Positions 1-10,600 of a stretch of DNA of 64,000 nt are shown piece after piece. The stretch's first letter is position 1; the number at the start of each line of letters is the position of its first letter. The position numbers were made by a program, and so were the translations under genes. This DNA comes from Aquilaria yunnanensis. Taxonomy: Eukaryota; Streptophyta; Magnoliopsida; Malvales; Thymelaeaceae. The stretch lies in the NCBI GenBank assembly GCA_039654915.1, contig CM077594.1, forward strand, positions 106,654,893 through 106,718,892, written 5' to 3'. The notes beneath the pieces were generated by a model. It was not told the origin of the DNA. It ran no database searches and was given only the letters and a program-made list of their open reading frames with translations.

Positions 1-600
1 TATATATATAGGAGCTCAGGGTTAAAGAATCGTATTAATTTTCTAAAGTTGTTAATTAATTGTCGGAGATGGAGAAGCTGCGTAGCTAGAACTTACACTG
101 GCTGTACGGACGGCAACAATCGTAGTGGTGGGAAATACATATCAGTGCGAGTGAGTCAAGACTTTTCAAAGATGATTCCAGCTGAGCTGCTGATCTCTTG
201 TTTGCATTTTTCGGTTCGGCAGCCGCGCGCATATATAGAAATGGACACGAGCGATACCTGATAAGCCTACGCAGCACGAGTGTGTGCTAATGCATATATT
301 TTTAATTCTGCATACATTTTGTCTATCTGCGCTACGTTGTTTTCCGGTTCGGCAATATAAGGATCTAAACTTAAATTGAGATGTAAGCTAAAATTTTCAG
401 TGGCTTGTAGTTGTATGAACGCAAAAAGCAATTAAGGCCTTAATTTGATTTTAATTTAATTTTCATATGGTTTGATCTGCATTTATGGATCGCAACAAGG
501 AGAGGGGCCAAATTTATTGTTGGAGAATTAAGACGACAAGGTTAGCTAGGGTCTAACAGCCATGGGTTTTGAACACTGCATCCTTTTGCTGCACCAATCA
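1..600. other. Intergenic DNA, no gene seen
   Basis: Moderately AT-rich sequence with only short, overlapping frames on both strands and no recognisable protein motif. I see no RNA gene and no clear repeat boundary before the LTR-like block that begins near 600. Confidence 0.5.
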
Positions 601-1560
601 AGCTGATAGCCAAAGGCTATTGCCTCCTCGGTAGTAACTCCCTGCCAGAATATTGGCCGAGGAGTCTGACGTCACCCAAGAGAGGATCTTTTTACGGACC
701 TCGGAAGGTGCGAAGTCAAACACTATGAGCTCGAGACTTCGGTTAGCTCGTCAGGAATTCCGAGGACAACACCGTCTCCATCGAGGGGCCAAACTGACTG
801 CCTCCGGGTACGAGAGCCATCTCTCTGAAGCAAGGGAGAATCTCCCCGAAGGCAGAGGCCCCGAAGAGGATCTTCCCCGAACAAGAAACACCTGAGCAAG
901 GGAATCCCCTAACTATGGGTGTGAGTCCCGAAGAAGGTGTTCATCAAGGGAACTCCCAGAACTATGGGATAGATCCCGAAGGACGTGCTCGCACCAAAGG
1001 ACGGATAGAATCCGAAGAGGGTGCACGCACCGAAGGGCGACCTCGCCCAGGGGACCTCGGGAGTACGGTATGAGCATTTAAGGAGCCTCTGACATGTCGC
1101 CCACAAGCCCTACACGTCACATCTGAACGGCGAACTGACACGCCGCAGCCGCTCCCGTCCTGACACAACCCGTCCGGGTCCAGGGCTAAAGGAGGCTGCA
1201 AACGGCTGCCTGTCCCCTAGGTCCAAAACTACAGATCAAATTCGACCGAACACGTGTCATGATCTGAACGGACCAGCTACTCCTATAAATACTAGGAAAT
1301 GGGACTGGGCAAAGGATGGGCATTTTTCCTCCCTCTGAGAAAACACAAAACAGGCAAGACACTTGATCCCTTAGTGTTCTTCCTCCACTTTCACTCAGAA
1401 AACTGACTTGGGCGTCGGAGGGTCCTCCCCGGAAAAGCAAACCGGGGACCTCCTAACCTCTTCTTTGAGCTTTTCAGGCACACTCAGCTGGGAAACCAGA
1501 GCTCCAGGCTCTCGCCTCCTCAGGAAGTCTCTCCATCTGTCAACATGACAGCAAACGAAG
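601..1560 (+). mobile_element. Decayed Ty3/gypsy-type LTR remnant
   Basis: A GC-rich island in AT-rich surroundings that reads like the U3-R-U5 of a plant gypsy LTR. U3 is rich in purine-type 'cccgaag' repeats (about 840-1040). A TATA box (tataaata, 1284-1291) follows, then a short leader and the U5-type phrase 'gacttgggcgtcggagg' near 1405-1421, which is frequent in plant gypsy LTRs. I could not find a matching second LTR, a primer-binding site or a TSD, so this is a truncated or solo LTR with uncertain ends. The 60-85 codon frames inside are not genes. Confidence 0.5.
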
Positions 1561-1689
1561 ATGCCTTGGGGCATCACAAGCGAAGTTAGAAATTTCAAAT
1601 CATAAATTGAAGGTCCAAGCCTAGGCCATATGTGGCGGAGAAATGATTCGGGTAAATTAATTTCAGGGAAATTAAGGATTAGTTATGAG

Positions 1690-3410
1690 ACATTGCCAAG
1701 AGAATGTTTTTTTTTCTTTTTCCTTCATGGAAGAGATATATGTTCATTTATATATGTGTGTATGTTTATATTACTTTTTAATATTTGATCTATATGGATA
1801 TATGTGAATATATTTTCTCTTTTATTTATATGCATATGTTCTTTCCATTAAATACATTTGTACCTCTGTACATTTGTGTTTTAGAATTTGTCTTGTATAC
1901 ATGTATCTGAATGTATATGTGATTTTCTTTGTAGGTGATACCTAATGACCTCCTTCAAGTTCACTCAGTTACGAGCAACAAAGGGAAGTGTCAAAGTATA
2001 TGACTCACATGTAGGGAACCTTGATGATCTTAGGTCGAAGGACTATATATACCATGATCATTATGAGAATCACTTATGACACTCATATAACGATCCATGT
2101 AGTGTTCTCGCAGTGGGTCGGCCCAATACACAAGTTCTCCAACTTGTACCCATATGCAGACTACATATCTCATATTAGTCTCCACATATGCTAGTCGTTA
2201 TGTATTATTGCAACTCACTCCACAATAATACTAGACTAGGGACGTTTGAGAATATCATTATTCTAGGGTTACAATTATGTTTGTTATGTTACGCAGAAAC
2301 AAAACAACAAACCATAATTGATAGATTAATGCCTTAATAAAATATCATGACTCAATGTGCAAAAATACAATCATCTCATGATTGGGTTTTGGGCACAACA
2401 CTAACACTTTATACATGTTAGGTGCCCTCTATCACAGCCTCTTAGGGATGTCACTAATGCAATAACTCCCCTTTGTTGTAGGAATCCCATTTTGGCTAGT
2501 CATGAACCTGCTAGAATTCCTTCCTTGAATAAAGAAATCCTTGTACCTGTTCTCTTGTTTCAAACTAGCCTAGTTGTCTAATTACATTGGGCAAAGCCTG
2601 CTACAATATCAACATGTCCCATACTTAAAAATATTGACATAGGTCCTCATATTTTCTAAAGCCCAAAGATGTCGAGATGACACCTCTAGAGGTGGAATGA
2701 TGCCCTTTTCTTTTATACATATATATATATATATATATATATTCTTTTATCTATAATTTATGTAATTACATTTATGTCCCTTACTTTATTTGCATATGTT
2801 CTTTTATTTCTACATAAATATTCTTTTATATATGTGTGTAGGTACATGCACACATACATGCAAATTTGTTTTGAATAGATATTTTTGAATGTATGTGTTC
2901 TTTTCTTTACATACACATGTTCCCTTCTTTATATGTAGATGTTAATTTGTACATATGTGTATGTTCATAATGTATTTTAATATTTGGTTTGTGTAGATAT
3001 ATGTGAATATATATGTTCTTTACTTTAAATGCATATGTTCCTCTATATATGTGTGTTTTGATATTGAATATATATATTTCTGAAGGTACGTGATGTTTTC
3101 TTTTCAAACATATGTTCTTTTCTTTATATGTATATGTTTTTTTTATACATATGTGTATGTTTTTTTCACTATAGGTTATGTAACTATGTATATGTTCTTC
3201 ACTTTACTTGCACATGTTCATTTTTACATGTGTGTATATACATGCGCATATACAGACAAATTTTTTTCTGAATAAATATTTATTAACATATGTGTTCTTT
3301 TCTTCACATGCACATTTTTATTTCTTACTTTTATATGTTCCGTTCTTCATTTACATATATTTTTTTATATGCATATGTTCTTTTTAAACTATACGTGTGT
3401 TCTTTTAAAG
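1690..3410. repeat. Low-complexity AT-rich tract of degenerate 'tatatgttctttt' units
   Basis: Long stretches (about 1690-1930 and 2705-3410) consist of loosely repeated units built from 'tatgttctttt', 'acatgcatatg' and 'tatatgtgtgta'. A pure (TA)n run lies at about 2717-2741. The block 1945-2410 between them is ordinary mixed sequence that resembles non-coding retroelement DNA, but I cannot classify it. The small frames at 2907-3107 and 3090-3275 are by-products of the repeat. Confidence 0.6.
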
Positions 3411-3956
3411 TAATTGTTTACATGAATTTTGTTGATCTGTAAATGAAAAGAACAAATAGCAATGTGTATGGGAACAAATAGCTAGTAATAAAACAACAAA
3501 AAATAAGTAGGAACTGATAAAAAAACAAACAACTACTAATACATTGAATAAAATTTGGGGCATGAGGTTACCTAAAAGTGAAATAAGAAAGAGAAGAGAA
3601 TGATACACAAAAGGAAAAAGAAAAGGAGAAAACTAGAAAAATATAATTTAAAAAATGGGAATAATTCAAAAAAATGAAACAAAGATGAAAAAAACTCGGT
3701 AAAGAAAGAAGAAAAGGGAAAATGTGAGAATCATAAAAAAAAACCTGAAATGAAGATAGAAAACTGGATAAAGGAAAAAGAAAATGAAAAATATGGAAAT
3801 GATGATTTGAACGCCAACACAACCCACAATTGCACGATTTACGTGGCAATTGTGCTAACCATTACATATATATATATATATATATATATAAAATTCCATG
3901 TGTCCTGGCGTACTTGCGTGCGTCTGACTTACACAAGAAGGGCTTTCTCATATACA
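3411..3956. other. Purine-rich intergenic DNA with a (TA)n microsatellite
   Basis: An A/G-rich stretch (about 3570-3800) made of 'aagaaaa'-type runs, followed by a pure (TA)n microsatellite at 3864-3890. No coding sequence is supportable; the 93- and 98-codon frames are low-complexity artefacts. Confidence 0.5.
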
Positions 3957-4300
3957 TTTGAGAATTTTGATTTGAATATTTATCTTTGTTTCAACCGTTG
4001 CTGTTATTTCATTAACATTAATTACTTGTTGTTCTTTAGTCCCTAAGAGAGATACTTGATTAGTGTCAAGTTAGCTTACTTTTGCTTTATAAATTATTAA
4101 GTGCGGTTTTGACACCGTAGTGCAAGATGTATAGAAGAATTCTACATTTGAATTGGTCATACCAACTATCTGACAATTCAAAATCAAGAAGAATTCTAAC
4201 CTTTCTAGGTTTTTGATATTTCCTAAGGAAATTAATATGAAAATGGAAAAAGACAAGGGAACATGGAAAAGCTACTATGATATGTGGCCTTTTGATATAG
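3957..4300 (+). pseudogene. Orphan fragment of the 14-34 kb unknown gene (exon 'D' region)
   Basis: This stretch is clearly related to 27600-27850 plus 30775-30860. Shared landmarks include 'atatttatctttgtttcaac', 'tagtccctaagagagatac' versus 'tggtccccaagaaaggtacc', 'tgacaccgtagtgcaagatg' versus 'tgacactgcaacccaagatg', and the 'ttttgatat..cc.aaggaaatt' tail. Here the exon and its tail are continuous, whereas downstream copies are split at the same place by hAT-derived repeats. It therefore preserves the unrearranged arrangement. No open frame runs through it. The parent gene is unrecognised. Confidence 0.65.
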
Positions 4301-5985
4301 TAGTGTAGAGATTAGTGCCTAGAGCGACAAAGTGATGCAACAGATCTTAAAATGCATGCAAGTAATTGCGCACAGCAAGCATGTCTTAGGAGGTATATAG
4401 ATCACTTAAAACATGTAAGATGATGTTTCGAGCGTGTGAGAAGGAAGCAGCAAATGGAATGCGTCAATAAATATTTTACTAGTGGAGGGACTTTAGTGAA
4501 TATAATAAGCAAGTTATTACATTTAAATGAGTAAGTAATTGTGTACAAAAAATAAAGTAGGATATTAAGTGTATAATTAGCGTGAAATGAGAATGGTTTG
4601 AGTTTATATTTGAGATTTCTCAATTTAGTCTAAATTTTGAAATTAAAATAAATGTAATAAGAAATAGTTAGCATATCTAAATTAATTAGGAAAAAAATAA
4701 CATAAAATTAAATCTCAAAATGTAAACAAACAATCTGAGAAAAAAAACACATTTATTTATGTTGTGCAATAAGGGAGCTAACAAAACAATGAATTGATTG
4801 AATGTCTTGTTTGCAGCCTCCACTATATTCAGTAGCAGATCTAGAATATTTCTAAAGTGGAATTCATATATCAACTTTAGTTATAATCAGTTTTGCAATT
4901 TTAATTTATCAAAATTTAAACTTTAAACTATAATACAATTATTTGAAGAGAATATATCTCTTAGAATCATGCTCTTGTAAATTTCTGAGTACTAAAAATA
5001 ATATGACCATCTAAGTAAAAATTCTTTGAGTTAATTTCTAATAGTATATGCAGAAATAAATATTATTTTGAGCAACCTTTAGTTTTAATTTAACATAGTT
5101 TATTAAAATTTTATTTATTTTCAAAATAAAGTACTTATATAGTCACTATATATATGTGTTTTTCATTTAAATTTAAGTTGAATAAGTCTTTAAATAATTT
5201 TAATAAAGTCTCAAAAAATGAATTTTTAAAGAAAAATAGTATTGTTATGTTTATGTGTAAAACATTAGATATTTAGTTAATTTTTTAAACAAATTAAATT
5301 TGGTCTCACACTTTTCAAGGTAGATTGCCTATAATACTGTTTCTAATTGTTTCAGAATAAAATAATTCAAATATAGAAGGGTTTATAATGTCATAATAAG
5401 AATAAGTAGAAAATAACTTATTTCTCTGACGATACTAACACTTCTATTATATAACATAGTTTGTTTGAAAATTTGAGCGTTTCTTGATATGTGAAGTTTA
5501 GTAACTATATACTGACTTATAATTCGTGAGATACCTAAACTAATTAAATAAAATACAATAGTTAATATTGCATTTAAGCAATGGTTTTCAGGTAAGAAAG
5601 AAGAACGAACAAAAAAAATTTATAACAAGTTACTCAAATTTTTATTTAAATAAATTTCTTTGAAGATATTAATGTGTTCGTTTTTCTCTTAGATTTTTAT
5701 TTGAAATATTGTAGTCCAATAGAAAATCAAAATGAGGTTCATACCTAATTTTATCCACTTTTTACTTATATTTTTTTAAATAAAAATGAGGTCTGTGGAT
5801 GTCACTTTGGTTTATATAAGTCCGCCTCTAGTAGTATTGCCCAATCTTGTTCATACTTCAACTTTTCTTCTTCTTTTTCTTTCCCCTCCTTCCCAAACCC
5901 TTTAGAGGCACTAACATAGTTTCATTTATTTCAGGTCAATTCGGACTATTCAATGTCTATAAATCCTATGAGATTTAAGGTGATA
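4301..5985. other. AT-rich intergenic DNA, possibly with a decayed hAT-like element
   Basis: Very AT-rich with no coding signal. A 'cagtagcagatctag' motif at about 4830 and 'agtccgcctctagtag' near 5820-5834 look like mutated ends of the common plant hAT family that starts CAGTGGCGGA. I could not find a matching TSD, so the element is only suspected. Short homopolymer and AT runs fill the rest. Confidence 0.35.
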
Positions 5986-5989
5986 TTGT

Positions 5990-6700
5990 AATTGGCCCAA
6001 AACTAAGGTGTTAAATACCGTTACCACAAAGTATATTGCACCTTGAATTTTTAAGGTATACTGCATAGTATACCACACCGCATACCATTACCATTTTTAA
6101 AAATAAATAAATAAATATCAGAATATTATTTTAAGGTGACATAATTGTTTAATATGTAATTTATTTTTATACATTTTATATATATTCTAATTTTTTTCAT
6201 CATAATTTGTCAAATATAAATAAATTATATATGATAGAAGATATTCAGTTGGGGTAGCATGCACCAGAAATCCAATTGGGGCATATTGTTCAACACCACA
6301 TAGACCTTCAAGCTGCTATCATCCATTAAATTTTTATATTAATTAACAAAAGTAAAAAAAATAAAAGCAATTGTTTATTTTATGATTTGTATATTATTTA
6401 TATTTTAATGTTTTATATATTTACAATATTTTTTTATGAAAAATGAAAAAAAAAAACTAGCCACAAAAAAAAAAAAAAAACCGCAGTACGTACCACGCAG
6501 TACTGGGGTATTTGTGGTATATTGCGGTTTTTTGACAAAATATATACAAAAAGTGAGCGGTATACGGTATATCGTGAAATACCACGCGGTAAAATAATAA
6601 AACGTAAAAATATTTATATCATGCATCGCGTATTTGTGGTAAACGATATACCGCGCGTTATACTATGATATACCGCGATATTTAATACTGTGCCTTAAAC
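5990..6700. mobile_element. Decayed TIR element rich in 'gcggtat' motifs
   Basis: The left edge 'aaggtgttaaataccgttac' (about 6009-6028) is an imperfect inverted match to the right edge around 6665-6695 ('cgatatttaatactgtgcc'). Between them are many copies of 'ataccgc', 'gcggtat' and 'gtataccac' in both orientations (6040-6100 and 6480-6680), so the ends can fold into extended hairpins. There is no transposase. The termini resemble hAT-like 'GGTGTTAAATACCG' families, but the flanks show no clear 8-bp TSD, so class and exact ends are uncertain. Confidence 0.5.
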
Positions 6701-7194
6701 CTAGTATCAGGATATATTAGGATTTGGTTCATATGAAATTTAGTCTAGTAGACTGATACTAGGCCTAGGAGGTAATTAAAGGAATAAAAATCCTACGCGA
6801 AATGGAATCTGACATCATTGGACTTTCTAATACACACGGGAACACATCTGATTCCATAAAGGGGACCACACAACACTCTTAAAGTACATTTTACAACCCT
6901 ACTTACAGGACTACTTTAAACACAGCTAGAGAACTGACTTTACTATTAGAAGGCTCCCTAGGGCACTAATGTTGTCTTTCAACACGATACCTTATTCCTA
7001 GTTCATGTTGTCTAGTATTTAGGAGGCCAATTCACTTAATTGGTTAGTAGCGTGACTGTTTGGTTTGTCATAAAGATCTGCATTATTGGTGGGTTTAAAT
7101 TAGACAATGGTCTACAATTTTTTTTTATTTATTATCAAATGATAAGCCTCCCACAGACCAAAAATACCAAGAATCATAAAACCCTGTAGAATAA
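6701..7194. other. Intergenic DNA, nothing identified
   Basis: Ordinary AT-rich sequence between the decayed TIR element and the LINE fragment. No open frame, repeat boundary or RNA gene that I can support. Confidence 0.5.
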
Positions 7195-7278
7195 AGGGCA
7201 GTATTTCAAGTGCTACATGTTTACAGGGAGGGCAACAAAGTAGCAGACGCTCTAGCTAACTATGCTACTGAGTACTGA
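7195..7278 (+). pseudogene. LINE / RVT_3-type RNase H C-terminal fragment
   Basis: Frame 7195-7278 reads VFQVLHVYREGNKVADALAN followed by YATEY and a stop. This is the well-known C-terminal signature (HV.R..N..AD.LA) of the RNase H domain carried by plant LINEs and by many degenerate reverse-transcriptase/zinc-binding genes. An in-frame stop lies just upstream at 7192-7194 and no other part of the domain is visible, so it is a relic. The following open frame at 7262-7474 is in another register. Confidence 0.7.
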
Positions 7279-7495
7279 CCAAGTCTTGGAAAGAACTGTA
7301 ATCTGCTGGCAATATCCAGCATTTATTGTAAATTTATGTATGGACGACATTTCAGGGACTTTAACTTATATATCTATCACTACTGGCAATCCTACCATTG
7401 TAAGGAAGTCTTATTCCACAAATCCAATAGTGGGTTATCCTTTTGTTGTTTTAATGCATTGCCTTATTTATTGAAAAAAAAAGAATCATGAAACC
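7279..7495. other. Tail of LINE relic / left flank of hAT-1
   Basis: No gene. It probably includes a LINE 3' untranslated tail ending in an A-rich run (about 7472-7482). The last eight bases, ATGAAACC (7488-7495), are the left TSD of the hAT element that follows. Confidence 0.5.
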
Positions 7496-7871
7496 TACGG
7501 ATGATAATTGGGTAAGTCAGGTCAGGTTATTCAAATTTGGTTTAATTGGGTAAATAGATTTTGGGTTGTTTAAGTTCAAGTTGATTTTGGCTTTGAGTCA
7601 GGTTGGGTAAGGTTTATTTGGATTCTAGTTCAATACAAGTCAGGTCAATTTTTGTATTCAGTAATTTCAAGTTGGGTTATTCAAGTTTTGGGCAAAAGTT
7701 GTATTCATGCGGGTTACTAGTGCATAGGCTAAAATAACTAAATCAATTCAATTTTTTCTTTTGTTTTCATTAAAATTTAAATTAAAAAATGATTTTTGGT
7801 TTGATTTAATTTAGGTTAATTTTTTATTTTAGTATGTTTAATTAAAAATTCATAAAAAATTTCTTAATTAT

Positions 7872-9346
7872 TGTTGTGAATTTTAAAACTCTTAATCTGC
7901 AAGTGCACGGGACGCGTATAAATAAGGTGAGTAAGATATCATTCCCACAAGGATTGATGTATATAAATTCACAAGTACCACTACTTTAAGATACTTTAAG
8001 ACTCACTATAAAAATAGCTAAGTTTTGAACTCTACTTAAATGTCCACTAACCAAGAACAACAAAACACAATGCAAATTGGGGTTTTCTAATGAATTAATG
8101 AAAGGCAACACTTTCTATGGTTTTCACTACTTGACTTAGTTAGCTAGTGAATTAAGGCTAAAGGTTTAGTTTTCTTACTTGTTGGTAAGGTTAGCTAATT
8201 GGACTTTTACTCTCCCAAGCTTACACTAGAATGGGCTCCTATCTGAATTAATAGTTCAAGATAGGCATTAATAAGATTAATTTATCTTCACCTAGTGTTC
8301 TAGACTAGTCTCCCAACAAGCCTACGGTTACTACACTCTTTTCTTAATTTCAATTCTTTTTAATCTTTTTCAAGAGTTTAAAAGAAATTTAGGGTGCAAT
8401 TGATTAGGGTCCTTAATCAATTAACATAATAACAAGCTCAAGGAGAAGAGTAAATAAGCAATGGGGAAAAACAAAGTCAAATAACCATTAATCAAACTAA
8501 CATAATCAATTCAAGTAATTACAATTATGGAAAGTGTAAAAAAAACTACCCCATAATCAAACTAAACATAAACATGACAATACACAAAATAACTTCAATG
8601 TATAGCTCAAAGGAAGAGGAAAGAAGGAACCAAATTGGACTAGATGTGCTTGACTCCTCTAGTCTTTAAGAAGTCCTCAAGAGCTCCAAGCCTCCTCAAA
8701 AAAACTCTTCACAAATGCTTTCACAAGATGAAAATTGAGAGAAAGGATAAAGAGGAAAACCTAACTCTAGCTTAGAATGTGAAGAATGCCTAGTAATATA
8801 CTTGGATCTAGAGTTTTCTAAGTCTTGGAGGTGTCTCTTTCATTCACCTACCCATTTGGATAAAATCCTCTAGCCAATAACATGCTTAGATTCAAATTAA
8901 AGATGGGGCACCAATTTTGAAAAAATAGAGAAAAATCTGGAGATGTTGCTATGCTCCAACATGGCACGGTCCATGATACAGCATGGATCAAGAATCTTGA
9001 AGAAAAAGTTAAAGGCTCCCCTCATGCTGTAACATGACTTGTCATGCAATAGCATGAGAAGTTGTTGTCCACTTCATGCCCCTCAATGCTGTTGCAAGAA
9101 ATTTCCATGCTATAGCATCGGCTTATCTTTAGTTTCAAGTCTTCCATTTCTCTTCTAGATGACCTCTAACTTCACTCTCTTTTGCAATTTAGCTCCAAAT
9201 CCATGCAATTTGATCATTCAAGCCCCTAAATAATGCAATGCAACCTACAAATCAATAAAACACAAAATGCAACTAAGATCTAGCAAATTTAACAATAAAA
9301 TAACACAAAGATGAGTGAAATATATAGGAACATTATGTGACTATCA
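7872..9346. mobile_element. Solo LTR, 1475 bp, inside hAT-1
   Basis: The sequence begins TGTTGTGAATTTTAAAAC and ends ATGTGACTATCA (5'-TG...CA-3'), with a perfect 5-bp TSD ATTAT at 7867-7871 and 9347-9351. No internal gag-pol or second LTR is present, so it is a solo LTR left by recombination. A diverged relative lies at 32253-33838 (shared 'acacaatgc', 'tttcactacttgactta...gttagctagtgaatt', 'agatctagcaaatttaacaa'). The superfamily cannot be told without the internal domain. Removing it restores continuity with the matching part of hAT-2. Confidence 0.75.
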
Positions 9347-9689
9347 ATTATGTTCTAACAGATTTGTTATGATTTCCAACTTTTACTACAAAATGTAACT
9401 TAAGTTCATTATTAGTGACTAAATTGTAAAAATTGAAAATTTTTGGGTGAAAATGTAAAAATTTCAAGGACCCATGTTGTAATTATTATAGGTGACTAAA
9501 AAAAAAATTTATACTTTTTTGTAGTATACTTAAAAGTTTAGGGACCAATATTATAATTTTGACATTTACCTACCAAGATCATTAAGTTTACTAAATATGG
9601 ATGTTCACAAAAAATGAAATTTACTAAATATGAAAATTCTTCAAATATGAGACTTACTAAATATAGAATGTAATGAAAAAGAAATATTA

Positions 9690-10275
9690 AGCTTTAGGGT
9701 ACGGGTTAGCTATAGGACAGAATGTTAAGGTTTACGGCTTAGGATTTTAAGGTTGGGATTTCGGTGTTTTAAGGTTATGATTGAAAGTTTATGGTTAATA
9801 TTAGGGATTTAGGATTTTAGAACTTTGAGTTTATGTTAACTGTTTAGAGTTTAGATTTAGGGTTTATGGAAAAAAAGGTTGGGTTTAGGTATAGGGTTAG
9901 AAGGGTTAAGGTTTAAGTTTACATTTTAGAGTTTAGATTTAGGTTTAGGATTTACGATTAGAATTGATAGTTTTTGGTTTAGGTTAGGGTTAGTGTTTAG
10001 GCTTTTAAGATTTAAGGTTTGGATTGGGTTTAAGTTTAAGGTTTAAAGTTTAGATTTAGGGTGTATGGTAAAGGTTATAATTAAGGTTAAGGTTATAGTT
10101 AGGGTTAAGGTTTAGGTTTATGGTTTAGAGTTTAAATTTAGGATTTAGGGTTTAGATTTAAGTATATAGGCTTTAGGGTATCGGTTAGAGTTAGGGTTTA
10201 GGGTTTAAAGTTTAGATTTATGATTTATGGTAAAGATTAGGATTGTCGTTTAAGGTTTAGGGTTTAACTAGACAT
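9690..10275. repeat. Degenerate interstitial telomere-like (TTTAGGG)n tract
   Basis: About 580 bp made almost entirely of variants of the plant telomere heptamer: ttagggt, tttaagg, tttaggttt, gtttagagt, atttaggg. The G-rich strand is on top throughout and a pure run never exceeds two or three units. It lies inside hAT-1. The corresponding position of hAT-2 (about 24460-24480) has only 'gttaaggtttagggtgaagg', so the tract looks expanded within this copy rather than being a chromosome end. Confidence 0.75.
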
Positions 10276-10600
10276 AAAAAATAATATAAAAATTGTAAAA
10301 ATATATTAATATTAATAATGTATAAATTTACTAAAATATATTTTTTCAAAAAAATGAATTTTGATCGTAATAAGAACGCTTAAGTACTAAGTTTGAAATA
10401 GTAAAAAAATTATAAAAATATAAAATAAGAAATAGTCATTTAATTTTTTTCAATTATAAAATGAAAATAACAACAACAACGCACTTGATTGACTTTGGCT
10501 TTTTTGTTCTACTTCATCTACATCCTATCATCATAATAACCAGTTAACACATTTTTTTTTATCATGACATCTGGGAAGTTTGCTACTATAATCATTAATA

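Noticed and set aside
9690..10275. True telomere or chromosome end
   Set aside because: Repeats are degenerate, internal to a transposon and followed by more than 50 kb of further sequence.
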